From positions 310,001 through 374,000 of the forward strand of contig SAUG01000064.1 of NCBI GenBank assembly GCA_011316305.1: a DNA stretch of 64,000 nt, in the 5' to 3' direction. Each line of letters begins with the position of its first letter. Positions within the stretch are counted from its first letter, which is position 1. The DNA comes from Rusavskia elegans. Its lineage: Eukaryota; Ascomycota; Lecanoromycetes; Teloschistales; Teloschistaceae. The notes under the pieces are model-generated. The model was not told where the DNA came from and did no database searches. It saw only the letters and a program-made list of their open reading frames with translations. This document shows positions 33,116 through 43,013 of this stretch, in pieces. Both the position numbers and the translations under genes were made by a program.

Positions 33116-34225
33116 GGTCTGCTGTGAAGGAGCATTGACGGTGGAGAAGCAGCGGGCGAAAGGTAGGTACAAGATGCTCCCGCGAGGCAGGAGAGACCGA
33201 ATAACCAGGGGGCCAGTGGCAGGACGGAGGTTAGCCAGGGTGTTATGAGTGTTTCATGGCGGTGTCTGGCATGACAACAGTTCGAGGCTCTTTCCAGTCG
33301 ACGGAATCAAACAATGCAACAAAGCAGTGGGATTGATTGCTACAGGACATTGAATCTCCGGTCGATGACATTTGCCTCGCGTCGCACCGCTGTCGCCTAT
33401 TATACGTACCACCCGCGAACGGCACTAGAGACGTGCCAAGCTTTTCATCACTACAACATCACCTTCCATCTCATCTATCATCAGATCCTCAGGCAAAATC
33501 CCGTATATTGTATCCAGCACTTGAGGAGAGCCGTCAACTAACAGGTGGCTGCATCGTATTGCGAATGCAGTAGGGCCCTTTGAGTAAATACCATGATTTC
33601 ACTCATGGGAAATCGAATGGACCTGCCACAATACCTTACGGATTGAGGTTTGGCCCTTCCTGAGGGAACTAAAGTGTCCAGGACACGACGTATACGATAT
33701 GGAATCTTCGCCCCAGCGCGGGGAATCCCTACACTGTATCAACGGCAATGTTCAAATTAGGAGCACTCAAAAAAAAGATCTCGAGTTGAATAGAGCGAAG
33801 GGATGGACGCTCGATGCTGCAATCTGGCTAAGGGAACCATTTCTTTACGAAACACGGGGGTAGGTAGCAGTTCCGAGCATATCGTGGTAGAAGCAGCCAC
33901 CCGCCACCCGCATGTCCCTTGCATGTCCGAAATGGTTCCTGATCTTTGCGTGACCTTCGATCGACGACGTGTCGAAACTGCATCTGCGAACCACGACATT
34001 AACTGTAAGTACGTCGAAGGGTCGATTTCGACACCCCGACCTTGCAGGGTGCCCATCTGGCTGTGCGGAAAGAAGAGACGTCATTTTTTGTACAGCAAGA
34101 GATTCTAGAATTGTACTCGATCACGATAGCGGTAACCTTCATTGATGTTGATGTAGATTAGACGGTAGACGGGCCTTCGATGTTGCTGTTCAACAAGTGT
34201 TGTTTCCTTAACATTCATTCACATC
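33116..34225. other. Divergent intergenic region
   Basis: This separates the starts of Pif1 (minus) and the Cys-motif gene (plus). Apart from the presequence-like extension of the Pif1 frame (33235-33116), no gene is supported. Confidence 0.45.
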
Positions 34226-35653
34226 ATGTGCTCCCTCCCGCAACCACCAGCATGTAAACACCACAACCGCTCATTACAGTGCTCAATTGATTCGACCAAG
34301 GCCCTCGAGATATCCACCACTATGAACAATGGTGCCAATCGACGAACTTCAGGCTCGATCCTAGAGGGTTCAGTCGACGCCGTCTGGGGCGCCATCAGGC
34401 TATCGACCATGACGCTCCGAGATGTTATCATGGCCCAATCGAGTTCGACTGCTTCACCGATCCCTTCAATCGATGGCTCAAGTACCCCTTCACCAGTCAT
34501 TCCTTCGGTCCAATCCCGCCGTGCCGCATGCACCCATCTCACAATGGAACGCTTGTATGGCGACTTCGAATGTATGGTCTGCCACAACCCATCACGCTGG
34601 GGTTGGCTCTACTCCTGTACACAGGATGAGCAAGAGGAGTTGGTGGTCAAACCTGCAAGGAACAGCATTCCTTCGAAGCCTTCCTGGACGGCCGACTTGG
34701 CACCAGGGATCCAGGACGCCATTGCCCAAGGTCACTACACCGCAGAGCAAATCGAGAAGATGGTAGCCCAACGTCAGAAGGTCATCGACACCGTTGCAGC
34801 CTCCGAGGCCCATTTCAAGAAGACTCAATCCGCCAGTAACCGCACCTCGATCCGGAAATCCACATCCACCATCACCTCGGTCGATGCGAGTCACCATCTA
34901 CCTATCCCCACGATCCAGGAGGTCGCTCAGGCCAGCTCGGACCTGATACCGCAGTCGCTCGACGAACCTACTCTAACAAAAGCACGCATTTTCCCGTATT
35001 GCAGATACCGGGCCTGCCAAATCTGCCGCCCTAGCTATCGTGATCGAACATGGCAGGTCTTCGAAGACGCCTTCGCCACTAAACTCCTGCCTCCGGACCT
35101 CTACGACATTGATGTCGATCGACCTATCTCGCGTCTCGATCTCGTACGCAACATTGGCACTCGGAAGGCAAAAGCTCCACGACCGCCCTTGCGGACCCTT
35201 GACAGTATGACCCTTTACGGGGTCAACAACGTAGGGCGAATGGTACTCAACAGCGCAAAGGTCTCGAGCTTGGAGTCAATCGATGCCATGGCAGCTGACG
35301 TCGCCGACGAGCGGACTGAGGCGGATAGCAAGGGTTTCCGCGACAGCGTCAAGCGAGCATTCAAAGGCATGCTGATGAGCAGTCGTAAGCGGGATTCATG
35401 GTCGAGCAAGTACAGCAAAAGATCGGCTCGAAAGATGGATGTGCCGGAGAATGATGATGCCGAGTTTGATCTCGGGCTGTGGAAGGAATTGAGCGAGGAG
35501 CTTCTGCGTGAAGCTGCGGCCATTCCTTTGCCCGAGCACGATGGAAATGACGGGATTGAGACTGCGGATGGCAAAGTAGAGGCCGAGGAAGGAGTGGCTG
35601 TGACGGAAGAGGCAGTTGAGACTGGGACTGCAGATATTATCATGTCGATTTGA
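34226..35653 (+). CDS. Conserved-looking fungal protein with two Cys/His clusters, 475 aa
   Basis: This intronless frame of 475 residues has two clusters that could bind zinc: CTHLTMERLYGDFECMVCHN (about residue 102) and YCRYRACQICRPSYRDR (about residue 260). They are separated by a helical, Ser-rich segment around GHYTAEQIEKMVAQRQKVID. After the second cluster comes a domain with TWQVFEDAFATKLLPPD. The C-terminus is acidic. Such architecture is common in unnamed pezizomycotine proteins; I cannot assign a function. A shorter start at the MNNGANRRTSG methionine is possible. The codon pattern is uniform and the frame long, so it is very probably real. Confidence 0.75.
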   Translation: MCSLPQPPACKHHNRSLQCSIDSTKALEISTTMNNGANRRTSGSILEGSVDAVWGAIRLSTMTLRDVIMAQSSSTASPIPSIDGSSTPSPVIPSVQSRRAACTHLTMERLYGDFECMVCHNPSRWGWLYSCTQDEQEELVVKPARNSIPSKPSWTADLAPGIQDAIAQGHYTAEQIEKMVAQRQKVIDTVAASEAHFKKTQSASNRTSIRKSTSTITSVDASHHLPIPTIQEVAQASSDLIPQSLDEPTLTKARIFPYCRYRACQICRPSYRDRTWQVFEDAFATKLLPPDLYDIDVDRPISRLDLVRNIGTRKAKAPRPPLRTLDSMTLYGVNNVGRMVLNSAKVSSLESIDAMAADVADERTEADSKGFRDSVKRAFKGMLMSSRKRDSWSSKYSKRSARKMDVPENDDAEFDLGLWKELSEELLREAAAIPLPEHDGNDGIETADGKVEAEEGVAVTEEAVETGTADIIMSI

Positions 35654-35980
35654 TTGATGCAGATGCTGTCATGTTTGAAGAGAAAGAAGTTCGACCACAA
35701 TTGTACATAGTTTCACGAGCTTGTCCTGCTAGAGACATGAACTAGGACTCATTGATAATAAATAGTAATCTACCACCCTGAGTCGCTCGCGTTTTACATG
35801 TCGGAGTCGGACTGATGCGCCTCACTTGTAGCTTCTGAAAAGGGATGCTGGCTCGACTGAGTTGAGCCGAGGTCCACGGCTACCTTACATTATTTCCGAT
35901 CTATATCCGAAACATAAACCTCCCATATTTGACGATACGATGCTTTCTCGTGGGCAAGCATACCATCCTCCGGAGCTACA
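35654..35980. other. Short intergenic region
   Basis: This tandem spacer holds the 3' flank of one gene and promoter of the next. No other feature was seen. Confidence 0.4.
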
Positions 35981-37107
35981 ATGGCTTCTTCCATAACTCC
36001 TCCGGGAACACCACCTTCAGAAGCACCACCTTTAGAAACACCTCCACTAGCAAAAACTCCAGAAATTCCTCCTCACCAATCTCAAGACGATACTCTACCA
36101 TCCACATCAATACCCCAAAAGCATGGGTCAGTTGCCGCTGCCGCCGAAGGGTCTAGAGACATCCAATCGAAGAAAGAGCACCACCAGAAACCCAATCCAT
36201 TGCAGACTCTGAATCCAACCCTGAAAACATACCTCTCCCAATGTAACGACCATATCCACCATCTCAACCGGTAAACATCTCCATCCTCCATCCTCCCTCA
36301 CCCCCAATCCCTCCTCAAACTACATCAACAAAAGCTAACCAAAAACCCAGCCTCCTAACCACAACCCCCTCCGTCGACCTCATCCTCAGCACAACATCCT
36401 ACACCCTCGCCCTCCTCTCTACCCTCCTCCCCTCCGACCCCAACATCCCTCTCACCCGCGCCCAATTCCTCCACCACCGCCTCTCAAACCTCTCCTCCCT
36501 CCTCTCAGAAACACGCACCACACTCCGCCTCTTCGGTCTAATACCAATCTACACCTGGGCTCACTCCACCTACCACTCACCCATCCCCAACCCCACAACC
36601 TCTACCCCCTCCACCCTCATCAGTAGATACATTACAACAACCCAAATCCTCGCCGGCATCGCATTCCAAATCCTCGAAAACCTAGCTTACCTAGGCGACA
36701 AGAACATCCTGCCCATCTCGGCCAAAAGGCGGTCCAAGTACTGGTTATGGTGTTGTCGGGCATGGGCTTTGCACGTCTTTCTCGAGCTGGCGAAATTACT
36801 TCTGCTCAAGGGGCGTTTTGTCGACGACACTCCGACACCTGCAGCTAAACCTATTGACGCAGAGAAGAGTTCGATTGGGGGTGTTGAGCAAATGACGCAA
36901 ATGCAGGATCAAAGAGATCTCGCCGCAGAGAAGGAGCAAGAAGCCATATGGTGGCGGGATTTCAAGATCAATCTCGCATACGCACCCATGACGTTACATT
37001 ACAGTCTCGCCAACGGCCTTCTGAACGACAGTACCGTTGCGTTATGTGGTGTTCTGGCCAGTTATTGGGGTTTGAAGGGCGCATGGATCCGGACAGCGGA
37101 GACGTGA
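35981..37107 (+). CDS. Pex11-family peroxisomal membrane protein, 348 aa
   Basis: Exons 35981-36270 and 36351-37107, joined CG|C across an 80-nt intron ending in aacccag, give 349 codons. After a Pro-rich leader, the family features appear: an amphipathic start (LLTTTPSVDLILSTTSYTLA), HHRLSNLSSLLSETRTTLRL, the LFGLIPIYTWA segment, ILAGIAFQILENLAYLGDK, and a C-terminal INLAYAPMTLHYSLANGLLN leading to a last hydrophobic stretch. This is the Pex11C/GIM5-like layout. Pex11 proteins bend the peroxisomal membrane and drive peroxisome division. The first coding half is extremely C-rich on the coding strand and the last third G-rich. Confidence 0.85.
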
Positions 37108-38014
37108 ATGATTGAATGATGGGAATGAGTTGATATGGGGGTTGGGAGAAGGGGGGGATCGACAAGGAGGCGTTGAATATCATCAAGCGACCGGTGGGTG
37201 AATGGGAAAGTCGATGGGGTTTAGGAGATCAAGGAGAACAGGGGGGAATCTGGATGATATCGCGATGACTGGAACGACACGAAGGGAGGAGTTATGATAC
37301 CCCATACAGCAAAAAATGATCCGAGAACATTACCTGCGGGTACTTTATGATTGGAAATGGCATAGAACCCATTGTAACCGCTGCCTTCATTTTATACAAT
37401 CCCAATGCCATCATAACAATACTGAAGCTTTATTCGATGATGCAACAGCGGCCAGCATTCACGACACCACGTCACAAGCAGTCATGCACCATAGCACCCA
37501 TTGAAAACACACAGGTTTCATTTTGCCCTTTAATCTACATACAAATTGGCCCCTTTCCCTTTCCCCCCTCTTCGAACAATACACCAGACATAAGTAGGTC
37601 GCCAAAAGAGACAAAGGGTATCCGCCTTACAATTATTCTTGTGTGTGAGTAAGTGAGTGAACAAAATCGGAGGGGAAGTTCTTGAAATCCGCAAAAAAAG
37701 GGAATTCGTCCAACTCGTCGAAAAGGGGTGCAAGGAAGATCGCCGCCCTGGGAAGGCAATGAAAATGATATCCTGGAGACTGTCCACGGTATTGTTGGTC
37801 ACAGCGGTGCTAAGGGGCAAAGGCACCGAGGGCTTGTTCCCCAATTTGTCGAAAGAATGGAAATGAAGTGAAAAGAAACGGGTTCTGTCGGGTTTTGCCT
37901 TGTCCTCGTGCGTGCCAATTCCCTGAGGGTATTGGAAAGCGTGTGGGTGGAGAGTGAAGTAACACACGGTCCGAATCTGGCATAGAGGACGTAGTAGAGT
38001 CTTGATATCGACGC
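37108..38014. other. Convergent 3' region
   Basis: This lies between the Pex11-like stop and the RRM-protein stop. It presumably holds both 3' untranslated regions; no gene is supported. Confidence 0.45.
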
Positions 38015-39977
38015 TTAACCGTGATAACCGCCGTAACCTTGGTTAGGCGGAGGTGCTTGGTTTGGAGGATAACCACCAGCACTCGCGGGTCCACCCCAGC
38101 CTCCTCCGTTGCGATCGCTACGACCGTATCCGCCCGCGCTGTGGGGCATTCCACCTTGACCGCCTGGCATTTGTTGATAGCCTGGACTCATTCCGGGACC
38201 TCCGTATCCAGTTTGAGGTTGGTTCCAACTAGGGGCGCCGGCGGGACTTGGACCTGGACCTCCCATCGGAGAGTGGTGGGTAGGAGGATAGCCGGACATG
38301 GGACCGGCAGATCCAGAGTGAGGCCCACCTTGAGGGGTCATAGGGGATGGGCCACCGTACTGAGGGAAGCTGTAGGCTGGAGAGGCTTGAGGAGGGTATC
38401 CAGGCGTTTGGGGTTGTTGCGGTGAATAACCATCGAATTGGCCAGTCGGTGGACGATCTTTGCCCCACTGCCGGAATCCTAATTAGCTCATGGAAGATAA
38501 TCATGGGAATTGGGGTACTCACGCTGCACTTCAGGGGCCGACCATTGACATTGTAGCCGTTAAGTTGGCATATTGCCATTGCTGCGCAGTCGTGAGACTC
38601 CATCTTTACAAAGGCAAATCCACGATCCGATTGAAAACGCGTCTCAAGGACGAATCCAAAGTTTTGGAAGAGTGGAACAAGGTCATTTTGCGTCGTGTAC
38701 GGTGTGAGATTACCAACGTAGCAGGTGGTCTGCCAGTGGGGAGTTTGCTGAACGACCATGTCGTAGCTTTGGATCCCATGAGTAGGAAAATGATGATGAC
38801 CGAAAGGGGTAGTAGGGGTCATGCCCATGGCTGACATTGCTTGTTGCTGTGAGATCGATGGCTGCCCTTTCTGGTTGGCCCAGTTACAGCGGATGGCGCG
38901 AGATCCAAGCCACTCGCCGTCCATATTACTGAGGGCTTTCTCTGCTTGTTCGCGGTCCCGGAAAGCAACGAAGCCGTAACCACGAGAGCGCCCGGTCTTC
39001 ATATCCCACATGACGCGGGCTTCGGAGACAGATCCAAAGGCGGAGAAAGCCTGGAGCAGGACTTCATCATTGACTTCGTTACTCAAGTCGCCAACGAAGA
39101 TGTGGTAGTGGTTAGATGTATCCTCCTTGCTCTGGGTGTTAGACTGATACGCCCAGTTGACTTTGATTTCCTTTACGAAAGTTAGCAACAGTCCGAAGGT
39201 CTCAAAGTAAACTCCAGTGGCGTGATATGGACGCGTGTTCCGCTGGATTTGGGTCATTGCTTACTGTTTCGTGAACTCTCCGCCCATTAAGAGTCGCCAT
39301 TGCGCGTTCAGCGGCTGCAGGGTCGTCGTACTCTACAAATCCGTAATTCAAGCCTTTGCTCTATAAGTGTGAAAACGTTAGCAAGAGCAATGAAAATAAG
39401 AGCAAACGTGTAGCACAATCAGGTTTGTTATGCGCATCCGCCATGGGTTCCTTTTCCAAGCGCGGCCGCTCGCAAGATCACCACATGTGCTCAACACAAT
39501 CCCGTGAATTCGGTGCACTGACTGTGAACACCATGCGAGATTGCGCCAACTAACCGGTTCACTTACAGCACCAAGGTTCTTGTCCGGAATGATCTTGACA
39601 TTCTGTACGTGTCCTGTGGTTTCAAAAATTTGACGCAGGACATCCTCTGTTACCCTCGGGTCCAGTCCGCCAACATACAGCGCTCTCTTATTCGGTTCCG
39701 GGGCGGCGCGGCGCACGGAACTGTTGGAGGAGGATCCTGGCGACAGCATGCCGGCAGGTGTTCCTCCGCCCGGTGAAGTCATAGCTGTTGGTATGGGATT
39801 GGTATTTTGCGGGATTACCACTGGGGGCAAGGGCGGTGGAGGCATGTGCGCCGGGTTCCCCTGGCCATTGCTGTTATTGCCATCGTACTGCTGCTGACCA
39901 GGTGCGGTCGCATAGGCGGAAGGAGGTGGCGGAAGGCTCATTGAGGATGAAGGGAGTAAGTTTCCGTTGTCGGCCAT
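38015..39977 (-). CDS. Three-RRM RNA-binding protein of the Pub1/TIA-1 type
   Basis: The gene starts at MADNGNLLPSSSMSLPPPPS (39977) and has at least five exons. RRM1: ALYVGGLDPRVTEDVLRQIF with GLNYGFVEYDDPAAAERAM. RRM2: HIFVGDLSNEVNDEVLLQAF with RGYGFVAFRDREQAEKAL. RRM3: TCYVGNLTPYTTQNDLVPLF with RGFAFVKMESHDCAAMAICQ. RNP1 and RNP2 aromatic residues are present in each. A long Gly/Pro/Gln/Tyr-rich tail (ending NQGYGGYHG) follows, as in Pub1 and TIA-1, which bind U-rich mRNA elements and enter stress granules. The first intron inside the RRM1 region (39566-39361) is 206 nt, far longer than its neighbours, and begins GTAAGT. The start is supported by the Ser/Pro-rich leader and CT-rich promoter upstream. 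Confidence 0.88.
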
Positions 39978-40324
39978 TTTTGCTAGCTGAGGATATGAAG
40001 GAGGAAAAAGTCCAGAAGATTGAAGACTCAATGAGACTGCGACAGGTGAAGGACCAAGAGTGTCGGGTGATCAAAATTTCTTGACAAGTGCGATTGAGTG
40101 ATGTGAGAGTGAATGGTCAGAAAAATTGGATTCTTTGGTAGGTAGCAATCGGAGGCTGCCGAGAAGATGGAAGAAGGCAGGACTGGTGGAGGAGTCGCTC
40201 GAATGATGCTGAAGAGCAGTACTCGAAGGAAGGAAGAGCTCAGAGCTTCAGCTGCTGGAGTGCTTAAAGGAAGCACAGATGCGAACTCGATGCAAGCTGC
40301 AAAGGAGAACTACTAGGACTTGGT

Positions 40325-40470
40325 AAGGTGGAGCAGAAGAGGTGAGGAAAAGGCTAGGGCCCGTACCAGAAGAGATTCACGACGCAGAAGGGAAGAAGAC
40401 CCAAGGAGACTGAGACGAGGAAACAGACCAAGGGAAAGAAGAGGAAGGGAAGACAGATCTCGTCTCCAAA
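40325..40470 (-). promoter_or_regulatory. Long polypyrimidine tract upstream of the RRM-protein gene
   Basis: The plus strand is almost purely A/G-rich for about 140 bases (for example gaggaaaaggctaggg and gggaaagaagaggaaggg), so the minus, transcribed-sense strand is a C/T tract ending about 350 bp upstream of the start codon. Such tracts mark core promoters or leaders of highly expressed fungal genes. Confidence 0.4.
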
Positions 40471-41122
40471 CGCCGACCTCGAGGAATTACCAAATGTTGG
40501 GGATCAAGTAAGTAGGAGGAGAAGAGGTTGTTGTGAAGCAAGAAGCGGGAAGCCTTCTGCAGCAGGTCCTTCGCTTAATTGCACCTTCCCTGAACTAGTT
40601 GGTTTTGGGGTACTTATCGTTACAGGATTTGGTCACGACTCATGCTGATTCTTGCTGAAGAGTAGAACAATACTGATGAATTGTCGCTTGAAAGACTGAT
40701 AGGAATCATGGAGTCCGTGAATGTTCTCCTTGCGTGTTCATGGGTTACTTCATTCTTCGTATTCGTACGGCTACAGCTGCCTGCTTGGCATAGGTAGCTC
40801 GGTAGGTCCTGACAGGTGGACCGTGCACTCGTCGCTTGCTGCAGAGTTATAACCAATTGCGTTCATTTTGATACAAGATGTCCTTAACTACGGAGCAAAG
40901 ACAGGACATATTACAAGACCTCTTCCATCCTATAATATATGCCAATTGAGTATACTGGTCTGACGTGATTGCTGCAAACTAATTTGGAAGGCCGTGTCTC
41001 TAGACTCGATCCTGTATATCGTCTGTAGCAGTTTTGCTATACCCACTGTTTGGCCCATTGTACGGCGGTCTACGGAGCCAGTCAGCATTATGTCGTAAGG
41101 CAACGGCGGAGGGCCACCTCAC
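40471..41122. other. Intergenic region, no supported gene
   Basis: Short frames only. The 3' end of the membrane-protein gene may extend here, because its stop at 41123 overlaps a good GTAGGTGAG donor that could splice to an acceptor near 41071. Confidence 0.4.
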
Positions 41123-42080
41123 CTACCTGGCCAGGTTCTTGGCTCCGACAATAGCAGCACTCCCCACGGCATAGGCACCCAACAGCTTCGCCCAACCCCC
41201 ATCGATAGCGCTCTGTCCAACAGCAAGCGCAACAAGATCATACACAAGACAACCACCGAAGATCCAGTCGCTTGCAACGCTCGCAAGTCCAAAACCCACG
41301 CCCGTCAATGCCTTCACCATTGTGGACGCCGGTTGATCTTTTGCGAAAGCGACGCTGCCGTTGTGGAGGAGATCGAGAACACCGATCCCTGCGAAAGTCT
41401 TGGAAACGATGTTGGTGAGGATGGAGCTGGTGGAGTTGGTGTTCATCGCTGGGAGCTTGGCGGTGATGTAGTAGAGTTGGCTGAGGGAGTTGATGAGGAC
41501 GAAAATGTTGGAGATGTCAAGCCTCTCGGCGTTCCAGAAGACCATCCATGCTTCGAGAAGTCAGCCTGCAGATTTCAAAAGGGGAAAGATGAAACAGATG
41601 TGAGAGGAACCTACTGGCAATGCAGAGGTTTCCGACGGTGTAATACGGTACAAAGTCCACTGCAACTCAGTTAGCTCATTCGTTGCCGTAGGTGGACACC
41701 ACGACGCACCCATCTGGTCGAGCTCGCCACGTTCGCCAGGCTTCTTGGGATCCAATTTGTACAAGCGGTAAAGCCATGCTAGCTGGAACAGCTGTTGGGG
41801 GAAGAAGAATGCGCCAATGAAGTATGGCTGAGGGCTGAAGAAAGAGAGGTTCCTATCATGGATGGTTTTCATGTTGGGGGTTGATAGCATGCCATACTGC
41901 TGGGCAGCGAAGTCGATCACGAAGGAGGTCGGTGCCTTCAAAATGTGAGCTGTTGGTGAGGATGTCCAGAGTTGCAGCGGGAAGGCTTACCATCCATTTT
42001 GCGGTGGAGTATGACACACCCATCTTGATGGTGTCTGATGGTGCTGTAGGAGTAAAAGGAATCGAAGGTTTCTGCTGCAA
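41123..42080 (-). CDS. Conserved-type multi-spanning membrane protein of unknown function
   Basis: At least four exons can be read. Exon 1 from 42080 (or the in-frame ATG at 42023, MGVSYSTAKWM) is followed by exon 2 starting APTSFVIDFAAQQYGMLSTP (about 41940-41720), a short exon with DFVPYYTVGNLC, and the last exon to 41123. Hydrophobic helices include YFIGAFFFPQQLFQLAWLY, NIFVLINSLSQLYYITAKL, ALTGVGFGLASVASDWIFGG and LLGAYAVGSAAIVGAKNLA, so five or six membrane spans are likely. No signal peptide is obvious. The composition and helix order resemble unnamed pezizomycotine membrane proteins. The function is unknown. Confidence 0.65.
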
Positions 42081-43013
42081 TGTATATCACATATGCGTGA
42101 CAGCTGCGAAGCTGAACGTATATCATCTGTCGCTGTCTCAAATGTCGTCATCATCATCGTCACCGCAACGGGCTAAGTGTTATTTCACCGGCGCCGACAA
42201 CCACCGAGGAACGAATCCGAATACGACCATTTCCCAACGACATGTCTACATTTGTATGGGCTGAAGCCAAACCGGCAGCCCATCTCGTCCCTCACAAGCC
42301 ATTAATCACTCAACTTGATTCGTGTATGTTGCTGGCAGCGAAGACTGAACATGTCCATAGGACTGAGTGGGAACCAACCATTCTTTGAGTGCGACGTGCA
42401 AATCACCACAAGTACAACATCTTCCCCTCGCATCCAAGATATGATTATTGAACCACAACGCTACGGAACATGCAGAATTCATCCCGCTCCGATTGCGAGC
42501 ATATCTTCCCAATCGTACTGTCCATTCGCTCCATCAAAGATTGACCCTTTCCTTGAAACGACCCGTATACACCCCCCCTACCTTCACTTTTTGTGGTGTG
42601 TACGGCCAGCACTTTGTCGACTTCAAGGCCTCAAGGTGGTCTTACAAGTTCGCATTTCTACTATCAAACATCTATGTCCCGCAACTCCATATGTAGAGCT
42701 GTCTGGACAATCACTAGTTCAATATCCTCCCTCGAGGTATCGACTGTCAACCATGAAGAACGACTTGCCAAAATTCATGCTTTCGATAGCTTTTCGCATA
42801 AACTAGTACCCAAACGCCAACCAGAACGCCTTGGACTGTTCCCAACTCATGAATCAAAAGACAGTGACATAGACTTCGACATCCACCTCGTTATCCAGCA
42901 CGCCGGCGGCATCGACAACATCATCAACGACAGTGAAAGCGAGCTACTACCATGATAACAGTGACTACAAAGACACGATGGGATTATCTGTGATGAGTCA
43001 TGATCCTCCCCGC
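42081..43013. other. Intergenic region with one weak coding-like frame
   Basis: A plus-strand frame at 42593-42955 ends in an acidic, coding-like stretch (HESKDSDIDFDIHLVIQHAG), but it has no homology I recognise and no clear start, so I do not call it. Otherwise this region holds the promoter of the membrane-protein gene and the 3' flank of Argonaute. Confidence 0.35.
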
